From the NCBI GenBank assembly GCA_945859605.1, contig OX243814.1, positions 38,728,630 to 38,792,629 of the forward strand: 64,000 nt of DNA, written 5' to 3'. This DNA is from Lumbricus rubellus (Eukaryota; Annelida; Clitellata; Crassiclitellata; Lumbricidae). Under the pieces are notes generated by a model. That model made no database searches, was not told the origin of the DNA, and saw only the letters and a program-made list of their open reading frames with translations. The position numbers and the translations under genes are program-made. Below, in pieces: positions 34,068-44,300 of this stretch (its first letter is position 1; each line of letters starts with the position of its first letter).

Positions 34068-34588
34068 CTGCAATATTTCAATTTATATTTAAACAACTTG
34101 TTTACAATAGTATTAATGCAGTAACGCTTTTGTAAGCAATTATGCATAGGGGGCCTAATTGCATATTATGCATAATTTGCATAAATTATGTATGTGTGTC
34201 TGTATCATGGCGCCAATTTGATCATTCAGAGAGGCGCTGTTTGTTATGTGGGCTGTATAATTTTTCTAGTCCATTCATTATCTATCGGTTTTCATAGATC
34301 ACAAGTAGGCCTAATAAGTTTTTTTTGCTTCGAGATATAAAATTTAACGGATCAACTAGTTAAGTGGCAAACTTTTTATTGATTTATACGTGCACTAGTA
34401 GTAGTAAGACAAGTCATGTGCATTATTAAATAATCGTTGTGAGGCAATTATAAGCGTCGAAAAGGTGAAGAGTTGATAGTTGGAGTAGCTGCAAATAAGA
34501 AGACATTTCCTCCATGGTTAAAGTAATTAGCACTGAAGTATATAATTTAGGTGAATCCCGAACTTTGAGTTCAAATATGAAGCCTTAC
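34068..34588 (-). other. IgSF receptor intron 6
   Basis: From GTAAGG to AATATTGCAG. AT-rich, no repeat recognised. Confidence 0.6.
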
Positions 34589-34714
34589 CGCAAATTTCGA
34601 CTTCAGCATACACTCTGTTTTGATAGAGGATGCCTTGGGGTTGCTCTGGTTCCTCATCGGCCTCATCTTCACGGTGGTCGTTCACTCGATCTTCCATGAC
34701 CATGTTGATGTCTG
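34589..34714 (-). CDS. IgSF receptor exon 6: juxtamembrane tail
   Basis: 126 nt, phase 1-1, ending ATTTGCG|GTAAGG. It encodes an acidic segment, EDRVNDHREDEADEEPEQPQ, then GILYQNRVYAEVEI. YQN at Y305 matches the YxN core bound by Grb2-type SH2 domains, and YAEV at Y310 is a YxxV site. The acceptor reads TTTTGCAGCAG, a NAGNAG tandem, so the exon can start at 34714 or 34711 and include or skip one alanine. Confidence 0.83.
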
Positions 34715-34974
34715 CTGCAAAAGATTGTAAGTGCAGCAGGTTTTTGCCGTAAAGCCCCAATGTATTGCAGGTTTTTATATAACAATCTTTATTAGCAACT
34801 CCGAAGTACTGAATCTATGCGATGTCATGCTTCGCTCCTTTGCCACTTCGCTGCTTACTATTCGATCCTCTGACCAGCTTGACTGCTATGTTTCCTGCGT
34901 GAAGACCGCCATGGCTCAATCAAGATCTTTGTATAATTATGTCCCTCCCTATAGAATGGGTTTACTCAATCAGT

Positions 34975-34978
34975 TCAC

Positions 34979-35009
<31 letters not shown>

Positions 35010-35305
35010 ATGTGATTTATATAGCGCCTCTTAAAGGGCTCTACTCAAAGGCGTTCCCGACCCAGGCCCGGTCAAAAAGAAAAGTCTTGAGCAAACTATA
35101 GAAAGTACCAGACATGTTCCGAGTTTGGGAACGCAGGTTAGAGGGAAGGTCGTTCCAGACGGAAGGTCCAGTGACCGAAAATGCCCTATGCTGCCTTGTG
35201 GCTGTGCGGGTATAAGGAACCATAAAGTCATCTCTAGAGGCCGAGCGCAAAGATCGGCGACCCACAGCAGTAGAGGTCGAGATAAAGAACTCACGTTATT
35301 CTCTC
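34975..35305 (-). pseudogene. CR1/L2-type LINE 3' fragment
   Basis: It lies inside receptor intron 5. The minus-strand reading includes RQHRAFSVTGPSVWNDLPSN and LFDRAWVGNAFE, the conserved end of CR1/L2-like ORF2. The hairpin tail TATATAGCGCC follows and the copy ends in (TATC)n at about 34979-35005. It is 5'-truncated. Confidence 0.75.
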
Positions 35306-35450
35306 TAGTAGCATTTCCTGGTCTTTCTCTCGCCTCAAACCCTGCCGTTCCTGTCGGTGTTGCTCAGACTGCCAGGGACTGGGAGCGCTTCTGAAGTATC
35401 TTAATTATAAAAGCGCTTTATAAATGGCAATATTTGACATTTTGACATGA
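35306..35450 (+). repeat. Opposite-strand LINE/SINE 3' tail
   Basis: Plus-strand GGGAGCGCTTCTGAAG pairs across a loop with AAAAGCGCTTTATAAATGG, the same tail hairpin in the reverse direction. It abuts the minus-strand LINE fragment. Confidence 0.55.
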
Positions 35451-36717
35451 CCTATAATTGCAGCGCTATAATAGTATACAGGCCTAACACACGAGTGATA
35501 GGCTACTCCGACGTTCATACGTATGCGCTACCTGGAGTAACTTTTTTGTGGCCACGAAGCCTGTCTATCTACACATTTTGGTCAAGCAAATCATTATAGT
35601 AATTTGTATTTTTAATACAGCACCGTTGAACAAACTGATTTGCTTTAAGCCACGTAAAAGGATGTCTCAGACCCTTTGAAAAATCCTCGTTTTAAGACTT
35701 AACTTGCGCAATAATGAAAAATCTTGGAAACAAAATTAAATAAGGTTTTTAGGATGGCATATATTCGCCTAATTTAAAAAGCTCCGGGATTGAGTAGGGA
35801 TATTAAATAGGAACATAGCTCTGAATTCAATTCATCTTAATCTGATGTGCATGGCATGTGGACGTCTGGAAAATGAAAAGGGTTATTCATAGAAAAATCA
35901 AGCAAATTGCACGGCATTCCAGCAACAAACTGACATATTATATTTATCGGCCTGGCTATTTAGTCAGAATAATATGTAATTATGTTACCATTCTGCACAA
36001 CGTCTGCTAGCTGCATTATATCAGGTTCCGACGACTTTCTGCACACTAAAATAAATTTTCCCTGTATTACTGTTACAGTAGCAGCATTATTTTTAACAAC
36101 AGTGAAATAATTACAGTCATAATGTAGATCTAATGCATGACTTCCAATTGCATGCACTGAAGGTCATCTAAGTCATTAATGTACTCGTTGAACCAGGTGT
36201 CTTATCAAAGAGATAAATATTAAAAAATATATACCCCTAATTCAATTACATAGCAGATACATATACATGTAGGCTAGATGCTTGGATGAGGGGATGTCGG
36301 ATTGTCGGTGCGTATGGATGAATAGCAGAAGCAGAGTAGGCCTACAGAAGCGCAATTAACCTAAACTTATACTTAGAAAGAGTCGAATGGACACACAGAC
36401 GTCGATGGGATAAGATAAATGATTGGATGTCCATACAACATCCCTACAAACGGATAACGATAGGAATGGATTAATGAACCTGGAAAGAATTTGCATTAAT
36501 TGTATCATGCCGCGTCATTTACTGAGTAAAACTAAATACTAGATTGGGTGCAAACGATGCATACATAGATAAGGACGAGAAGTTAACGTGGTTCGACGGT
36601 TTCTCGTGTGTGACACGGATCTTATAATATGTTTCATAACCTCTGACTACAGCATTAGAGTTTCTGTCACTTAAATATAGGTTTCCTTTTTATTATACCT
36701 GGAATTGCAAATCATAC
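35451..36717 (-). other. Rest of IgSF receptor intron 5
   Basis: AT-rich intron DNA below exon 5 (donor GTATGA at 36717). No further exon or transposon end is recognised. Confidence 0.5.
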
Positions 36718-36810
36718 CTTCTGGATTTCTTTTCAGAAAGACGATTATAACAGCAAGGACGACGACACACGCCGCTCCGGCAAAACCAGTGATCACCCAG
36801 ATTACATAAC
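36718..36810 (-). CDS. IgSF receptor exon 5: transmembrane segment
   Basis: 93 nt, phase 1-1, between acceptor TTATTCGTAG and donor CAGAAG|GTATGA. It encodes YVIWVITGFAGAACVVVLAV followed by IIVFLKRNPE: about 25 hydrophobic residues (246-270) closed by a basic stop-transfer KR. The orientation is type I given the upstream signal peptide and Ig domains. No charged residue lies within the membrane span, so no obvious pairing with an ITAM adaptor is indicated. Confidence 0.87.
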
Positions 36811-37210
36811 CTACGAATAAAGTCTCTAGTTACTGACACAGCTGTCAGTATAAATTTTGCTAAAACTTTTCGCCGATAGCATAGTACGATTTGCATGAGT
36901 TTAATATTATATAATTAATTAGTGGCCCTGATTTGCCAGTCAAGGACAGCATAAGGTGAATTATAGTCAGCGAGTTCATGGGTGCATAGCGTGTTTAGGG
37001 CCTACACTTTAAGAGAAGTAGGCCTATATAGTTTGAATTGCTATTCAGTAATGAGTAGATGATCAATGTCTGTGACTGAATTCTTGTAAGTTTGCCATTC
37101 TGTTTTTATCTTCGTTAAGTTTATTAGTTTTGGGTGGGCGAGTTGAGTGAAGTACAGTAGTAGAACTGCAAAATATGAGAGTAAAAATAGTGCTCTGAAA
37201 TCAATCTTAC
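36811..37210 (-). other. IgSF receptor intron 4
   Basis: From GTAAGA to TTCGTAG; no repeats recognised apart from a TAGGCCTA at about 37020. Confidence 0.6.
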
Positions 37211-37264
37211 CACCATTTGCATTCGAATCATCAGTAGCAACAGTTGCTGACGCCATATTATTTG
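37211..37264 (-). CDS. IgSF receptor exon 4: extracellular stalk
   Basis: 54 nt, phase 1-1, between acceptor GTGTTAACAG and donor ATGGTG|GTAAGA. It encodes TNNMASATVATDDSNANG (residues 226-243), a short Ser/Thr/Asn/Ala-rich linker between Ig domain 2 and the membrane, of the kind that is often O-glycosylated. Confidence 0.78.
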
Positions 37265-37539
37265 CTGTTAACACAGACAGTTAACAGTAATCAAGATGGA
37301 GCAAACATTATGCGTAGCTATTGTAAATGGACCAATACACAAAGCCAAGGCATAGGCCTACGTAATGTTATGCCAACTCAGTGAAAGAATTCGTAAGTAG
37401 GCCTATAATTATGAATATTATTTTTGACTCACTTGAGATCGATCTTGTAAAGCCTAAAGGTAATTATTATGGTTAAATATCATATAATTATTAGCCAGGC
37501 CTCAGTTTTGAAATGTGCTTATTTAATTATCACTTGCAT

Positions 37540-37755
37540 TTGCTATACATGTATATAGCGCCCTTCAAGCTATCTACTCAGAGGCGCTCTCCACTACAGC
37601 GCGAACACTGCATCGGGTTTCACGCCGAAGCGCACAAGCAATTGCGAGTAAGGGACTTGCTCAAGTTCCATACGCAGCGGTTTGAGGTGGATTCAAACCT
37701 GGAACCATCCGACTCCAAGGCACCGAACCCTCCACTACACCACCGTGCCCCACAC
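37540..37755 (-). repeat. tRNA-derived SINE with LINE-type tail
   Basis: The minus strand starts GGGGCACGGTGGTGTAGTGG (A box TGGTGTAGTGG). The B-box-like GGTTTGAATCC follows at tRNA spacing, then about 100 bp of body. It ends in the hairpin GAGCGCCTCTGAGTAG ... GGGCGCTATATACA, which is the 3' end shared with the CR1/L2-type LINEs of this window. A tRNA head with a LINE tail is the classic partner-SINE structure. It lies in receptor intron 3. Confidence 0.75.
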
Positions 37756-37759
37756 AAGA

Positions 37760-38444
37760 AATATATAGGCCTAGGCCTTCAATTGTGCATTGTGTCAATT
37801 CCAATCTTTGCAAATAAGCAGACATAATTATTTGCTATTTGCTACTCAGGTAGGCCTAAACATAAATCAATAACAAAAGTCGTTCATGATACATCGGTAA
37901 ACAGACATGGACGAAACTTGCACAATTTACATGGGTTGGGGTTACCAAGGGCAACATGAACAGTGCTAATAGACATTATTACAGTCATGCTTTTTAGGTA
38001 ATGCAAAAATTGTGTGATCCGCTCCGAGTTTATGACTGACATTGAATGGTGGGTATCAAGTCCCGTAGTACACGAGAAGGGTAGGCTATCTGATGATAGT
38101 TTGAATAAGCCTATCGTCCGTCTTCCTGAAAAGGAAAAATCCGCCAAGTAGGCCTATCATTCTTAAAAACAAGTGTCGATCCTGTCTGGGTCTCGGTCCT
38201 TGCTGGCTTGTGTACCTCACCACTGAGTCACCAGGCTGGAGAAGACATGGGTGATTTGCACCACCGTTGGTGCCGTGGTACCGTCGTGTGAAACATGGTT
38301 CATGTGGCCAATTATAGTTACAGAAACACATGCAAGTGACGAGTGGCGAGTTCGGCTGAAATTGGCCACTGATATTGCGGTTAATTATTAAGCGTAGTGC
38401 TCTAAATAACAAGCACATTATTTTTTCAATTGTTCTCGACCTAC
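37760..38444 (-). other. Rest of IgSF receptor intron 3
   Basis: Between the SINE and exon 3 there is AT-rich DNA. The open frame that continues past the exon 3 donor is intronic read-through. Confidence 0.5.
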
Positions 38445-38750
38445 TTGGTGAGCAGTGATAGTTGTAATCAGGAATATTTGCAGCACTGCTGCTTGGCCGT
38501 GTTTCGTTAGAAAAGAATGTCCTACAGTAATATTCTTCGGAAGCATCAGTGTCATTGGCGTTTATTTGCATCGTCAGAGTCACTGTATTGGCTGTGATGC
38601 TGAGAAGGCCATCCATCTTCGTGTTGGCTCCAATGCGTATCCACTCCATTGTTGGCGGCCAAAAGCCATTGTATCTTACGCTGCAGTAAAGCTCTGCACG
38701 AGTTGGTATGTCTTTGGGCACGAGTATCACGTTGCAAGAGGGATGAGTGT
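38445..38750 (-). CDS. IgSF receptor exon 3: Ig domain 2
   Basis: 306 nt, phase 1-1, from acceptor ATGTTGTAAAG to donor CACCAA|GTAGGT (residues 124-225). It has the Ig core: RAELYCSVRY, then MEWIRIG (conserved Trp), then SEEYYCRTFF, the DxxxYxC-like end. A second cysteine pair (PSC near the start, YHC near the end) may give an extra disulfide. Sequons NDT and NET are present. The 1-1 symmetric exon is the usual form for Ig domains. Confidence 0.88.
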
Positions 38751-39269
38751 CTTTACAACATAAAAAATTGCGCATCAATGAAACTTTTAAGATTACTTGG
38801 CTCATTATTGTAGCCAGTTATAATTTTATAGCTGCTTGCCTAAACAAATTAAGCGGTTTTCTTTGAACACCTGTCATGTTAAAACAATAACCTGTGGCAT
38901 AAGAAGTTGACGTCAGTGGGATATTTTAAGTATGCACTTTTGAGAGCAATTATATTGCCAGATGAAAATTTTCAGATTACTTAGCTCATTATTGTATCCA
39001 GTTATAATTTTATAGCTGCTTGCTTCAACGAATAAATAGCTTATTCAAGCTATCATCAGATACCCTTCTCATGTATCGGTAGGCCTACTACGAGACTTGA
39101 ACTGTTCATTACTCTCAGAAACATAATGTTGGAAGCATTGTTATTCTTTTTAGACCTCTTAGTTTTCTTAATTTAATGAACACGATGACTCGTCAACGAC
39201 AGCGATCCACCTCGAGACTTTACATGTAGCCTACATTATCAATAAAGATTTATTTAAAGCAAAAACTTT

Positions 39270-39941
39270 GGTAGCACGACATTTAATCCCGCGACACTTA
39301 ATACCGCGACAGTTAGTGCCGGACACTTAATCCCGGCGACATTTAATCCCGCGTCATTTAATCCCGCGACAGTTAGCCTAATCCCTGCGACATTTAATTC
39401 CAGCGACACATGACCAAACGACATTTGATACCGCGACACTTAATACCTGTACACACGTGATTTTGAATATTTGTACGAGTAGCCTACTGTTGTCCATGGT
39501 GCACATAGCCAACTGCAAGTAGGGGTTTGACTAATGTTGTCGACATAGCCAATTGGGTACGCCTACCTCTCTGCTCAGCTTTTCTGTTGTACACAGCTGT
39601 ACATAAAACGACCATTATAAAGGCTTTTAGATAGAATATGCGAAGTTCAGTCTACTATTGGCGATAGACATGGAGGCGAATAGTGAATATTGCTGTGACT
39701 ATTGTTTTTATCGAATTGTACTGGTCTTATATTGCAAAGGCTGAACTCTTTTTTAAACACAAAGTGAATGTTGCTGTGAATAGGCCTATTTATAGAATTT
39801 AATTTCTTTTAAGCGTAATTTCACTTTCCCGGTATTAAGTGTCGCGGGATTAAATGTCGCCGGGATTAAATGTCGCGGGATTAAATGTCCGGCACTAACT
39901 GTCGCGGTATTAAGTGTCGCGGGATTAAGTGTCATGGAACC
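39270..39941. mobile_element. MULE-like MITE with minisatellite terminal repeats
   Basis: Exact 9-bp direct repeats AAAAACTTT flank it (39261-39269 and 39942-39950). The ends GGTAGCACGACATTTAATCC and, inverted, GGTTCCATGACACTTAATCC lead into about 110-bp inverted repeats. These are built from tandem units such as CGCGACATTTAATCC. A 9-bp target duplication with long terminal repeats points to the Mutator-like superfamily. No transposase is encoded. Confidence 0.8.
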
Positions 39942-40034
39942 AAAAACTTTATACCTGGGCATTTGCCTTGACTTCCCTGCTGTAGAGCCCGTTATCCCCC
40001 ATTGTCTTAAGACTTTTATTTATTCATGGGTTCT

Positions 40035-40095
40035 TCACACTGGGAGCGCCTCTGATTAGGTTGTACCTTAAAAGGCGCTTTATAAATCAGAATTA
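40035..40095 (+). repeat. LINE/SINE 3' tail
   Basis: ACTGGGAGCGCCTCTGAT and AAAAGGCGCTTTATAAATC form the recurrent tail hairpin on the plus strand. It is followed at once by the TATAG array, which therefore sits where the LINE's short tandem tail would be. Confidence 0.6.
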
Positions 40096-40481
40096 TATAG
40101 TATAGTATTACAACAGTATTATCAGTATAGCATAGCATAGCATAGCATTGCATAGAATAGTATAGTATAGTATAGTATAGTATAGTATAGTATAGTATAG
40201 TATAGTGTAGTGTAGTGTAGTGTAGTGTAGTGTAGTGTAGTGTAGTGTAGTGTAGTGTAGTGTAGTGTAGTGTAGTGTAGTGTAGTGTAGTGTAGTGTAT
40301 TGTAGTGTAGTGTAGTGTAGTGTAGTGTAGTGTAGTGTAGTGTAGTGTAGTGTAGTGTAGTGTAGTGTAGTGTAGTGTAGTGTAGTGTAGTGTAGTATAG
40401 TATAGTATAGTATAGCATAGCATAGCATAGCATAGCATAGCATAGCATAGCATAGCATAGCATAGCATAGCATAGCATAGC
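40096..40481. repeat. Pentanucleotide array (TATAG/TGTAG/CATAG)n, left part
   Basis: About 385 bp of 5-bp units change in blocks from TATAG to TGTAG and then CATAG. The array continues at 47437-47690 on the other side of the LTR element. Leu-Cys-Tyr and Leu-His-Tyr ORFs here are repeat translation. Confidence 0.95.
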
Positions 40482-41001
40482 TGTCAGCTAATTTAATCAG
40501 TGCACGCCGATTGTCGTACAGCGACGAAAGTAGGCCAGGTGCAAATTGCCGCGCGGCGTCTGCACAGGTGATTGTCTGGACAGCACGTGACGTCTAGACG
40601 AGCGTACGTTAATTGTACAAGAAGGGAGTGGAAGTGAAGAAGGAGAGTTGCGTGTTGAGAGCCGTTGAGATAGGCTGTAAGAGTTGTTGTTGAGTTGCGA
40701 TAGAGTAGACTGATGAAGATAGTAGTCGTGTAGTTGTTATGATAACGCAAGTGTAGTCATTGTTGTGTTGTTGCTGATCGTTTTACTTTATATCGGATTT
40801 TGGAGTATAATAAGAAGAGTTAAACACGTCGTCGTTGTTGGTTAACAAAACAGTGAAAGACTGTAGATTCTTTAACCTAGCCATTTAGCTAATGAAACAG
40901 TTATCTAGGGATAGGCCTACGCTACCACGAACTTATACGAAGAAGCTTCCGAAGAGACTGAAGGTCACACGTAGAGAAGAAGAGGGAAAAGACGTGTGAC
41001 A
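40482..41001 (+). repeat. 5' LTR
   Basis: 520 bp, TGTCAGC...GTGTGACA, with the short terminal inverted repeat TGTCA/TGACA. A TATA-like TTTATAT lies at about 40787-40793. It carries one TAGGCCTA (40914-40921), also present in the 3' LTR. Confidence 0.93.
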
Positions 41002-41003
41002 TT

Positions 41004-41021
41004 TGGTGGCAGCGGTGGGAT
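41004..41021 (+). other. Primer binding site, tRNA-Leu type
   Basis: TGGTGGCAGCGGTGGGAT begins two bases after the LTR and is complementary to the 3' end (with CCA) that I recall for eukaryotic leucine tRNAs of the AAG/TAG class. First-strand cDNA synthesis would start here. A 20-bp direct repeat (ATAACGATCCAAGTTGCAGG) follows at about 41022-41061. Confidence 0.75.
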
Positions 41022-41333
41022 AACGATCCAAGTTGCAGGATAACGATCCAAGTTGCAGGAGAACGATCGTAGTTACGAACGGAGGGATTCTATTCAATCA
41101 ACAGACGTTGTGGAGGAACGGACGCTGTGAATTTATCGAGGAGCCGAGCACACGGGAGAAGCAACGATACATCGAGCATCCGTACGTCAGTGAGAAACGA
41201 CAACACAACGACTACAAGGTAGAAAAACTTGCTTGTCTATTGAAGTTTGCTTAAAGAATTGAAGTCAGTCAATTGCAAACATTTGAAGAGTAGCCTACTA
41301 TTTTATCGAGCATCTGTAAAGTAAAGAAGTAAG

Positions 41334-44300
41334 ATGGAGAAACTTACGGAGAAAAAGCAAGCAAATATTAAGAAAATGTCTACTGATAGACTGATAAAAC
41401 TGCTAATTGAAGCAGATCTAGACGCAGAAGAAGTCGAACAGATGTCGAGGGAAGAATTGATGAGAAATTTAGCCGAGGTTTGGGCTAAGAAAGAAGAAGA
41501 AGAAGAAGGTGCTGTCGGAGGCGCTGCGGAGAAGCCAGTGGAGAAGCCACAGCAACCTATGTCTATAGAGGCGTTGCTACAACTCATGATGATGAGTAGA
41601 CAGGAAGAGAAAGAACGTCGCCAAGAAGAGAAGGAGAAAGAAGAGCGGCGCAGGCAAGAGGAGAACGAGAAAGAAGAGCAGCGCAGACAAGAAAAGAAAG
41701 AGCGTAAACAAGAGGAGAAAGAAAAAGCAGAAAAAGCAGATAGGCTGCGACAACAAGAGATAGACATGCAGAAGCAACAGTTCCAGCTTCAGTTAGAACA
41801 AATGAAAATAGATCGTGACGAAGCAGAACGGCGAAGAATGGAGTTAATGATAGAATACGAAAAAGCAAGAAAAAGCGATGAAGAAATACGAAAACAGCAG
41901 ATCGAAGACAAAAAGGCTCGTGAGGAAGAAAAGGAGAAGATGCGTTTACAAGAACTGGAGAGAGCAGAAGAAATTCGTCAGGAAGAATTGCAAGCTGAAA
42001 AAGACAATTTGGAAAAAGCAGAAAGAGAAAGAGAAGAGCAGATGCAGTTAGAACAAAAGAAACTTGCTATCAAGGAGGCTCAACTTCAAGAAATGGCCAT
42101 TGAAAAAGAAGAACGCAGAAAGCAGTTAGAACTGTTGCAGCAGAAGATTGAACAAGAAGAACTGCGGAGAATCGAAGATCAAGATCGACTGAAGAAGAGA
42201 GACGAAGATGATCGTAAGAGCCGAGAAGTGTCAGAACAGATTAGACTCAAAGAAAGTGAGACAATGGTGTCCAGGATTAAGAAGATAGGTGACGCAATGA
42301 AGCATGTGTTACCGAAGATGCCGTATGATATGATGGAAGTGCCATTATATTTTGAGACCGTGGAGAATGCATTCAATAGCTTCGCTGTGGAAAAGCAGTA
42401 CTGGGTGAAATTGTTGTTGCCATTGATGACCCCGAGAGCGCGAACGGTATTGAATCGATTGTCATTTGAGAATTTAGATAAATACGATGCAGTGAAAGAG
42501 CACTTGTTGAAGGAATTCAAGTTAACAGCTCGTGAGTACAGGTCCAGGTTTGCAGATGCCAAGAAGACAGCCGAAGAAACGTATACGATGTTCACGGCTA
42601 GGCTGAAGAACCTGTTGAATTATTATGTCCGAAGTAGACGAGTGGACAAAGACTACGAGAAGCTGTTTGATTTGTTAGTGGCGGATAAGCTGAAAGAATG
42701 TTTACCACCAGGTCCACTGCAGTTTGTCTTAGCAAAAGAGGGCACAGAATGCTTGGAAGCTAGTAATGTTGCAGATCTCGCAGATATACATGTAAACAAT
42801 CGGATTGGTGTGATGTTCCAAGACAAACCGAAATTTGAAGCATGGGACAATAGTCCAAAGCAACCCAAGTGGAACAAGGATAGCAAAGACACCGGAAGCC
42901 AAGCCAAGAGTAATGATGCAAAGAAAGATGATTATTCTGGAAAGCAGTGGTCGCAAGATAAACAACAGTCAACGTGGGACAGACAAGCCTACAATCGAAC
43001 TCCGCCGCTGGGACGCCCAACAGAAAGTAATGCATCTTACACGCCGTACAACAAGTGGGAGAACAAGGAGCAAAGAAGTTTTATCAAGAAGCGTTGCCAC
43101 AATTGCAATTCTGATAAACACCTAATAAAACATTGCCAAGCACCAGGAGCGGCAAATCTGAGGAAGAACTTTAGCAGAAGTGCAGAAAATCTTCGAGTAA
43201 ACCAGATACAAGTGATAAATGCACCTCCTGGTTGGGAAGAACAATGCAACCAAGAAACAGAAGTAAAGTCAGTGATGAAGTGTACGCCGCAGTTCACCAT
43301 ACTGAAAGAAGCGATAAAGACTACTTCCATTGCAGAAAATTGTCGAGAAACAAAAAGTAAAGAGGAGTGTCAACGCATAAAGAAAATATCGTTGCAGCAT
43401 GTAAATGTGGAGATACGTGGGACTGATGGGCAGCCTGTGCAAGTCGAGGCGTTGATTGACTCGGGGACCGAGATACCAGTAATCAACGAGGAACTACTGA
43501 AAGGAACGACAGTAGAAGAAATCGGCAGAGTTCATTTGCAATGTGTAGCTGGAGAGCCGATTCCAGCTAAGTTGGTGAAAATCGAAGTGCGGATGAGCGG
43601 TCGTAACGAAGGAACAGCTACAGAGGACAGGACAATAAATATCGCGCCATATTTAACTTTAGTGTGTGCCAGCATTTCAGCAGAACTGTGTAAAGAAAAT
43701 CCAGAAAAGTTCCTGCTACATCCAGAGATAATTGCAGAACTGAAAGAGGTTCCACCAATCAGTATATTGCAAGGAGAGCTACAAGCGAATGTGACTACAA
43801 GAGCACAAAGTCGGAGAGCAGAAGTCGAAGACGGAGAAGATGAAACGATAAACGAAAGTTCGCAAGAAGATGACACGGATAGCGAAGATGAACTCAGCAT
43901 TCAAGATGACGAAAGAACAACATCTGAGAACAATGAAACTGAAGAAGAGATGGCTGCATGTGAACGAAATGATAGTGAAGATTCCGGAAGCGACGCTGAA
44001 CTGGAGACAAGTATGAGGGACTTGTTCACAGAGAATTCGAACGATGAAAGACAGCTGGAAGATGCGAAGAAATTCGAGGAGCAGCAGAGAAATGACGAGT
44101 CACTGAAATCGTGGTGGAGGATCGCTGAAGACCAAGGATCAGAGTTTATCGTGGTGAATGGATTGCTGTATAAGAAGCATCAAATGCTGGATCAGCTTGT
44201 GTATCAGTTGGTGTTACCGAAAGAGAGAAGAATTCAAGTAATGGAATTAGCTCACGAGTCAGTATTTGGCGGACACTTGGGAGAAGAGAAGACACGAGAG

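Noticed and set aside
38086..38444. Extension of the Ig-domain ORF downstream of exon 3
   Set aside because: It follows a phase-compatible GTAGGT donor, and the residues lose all Ig character; intron read-through.
40016..40478. MLCYAMLCY / LHYTT ORFs
   Set aside because: Translation of the TATAG/TGTAG array.
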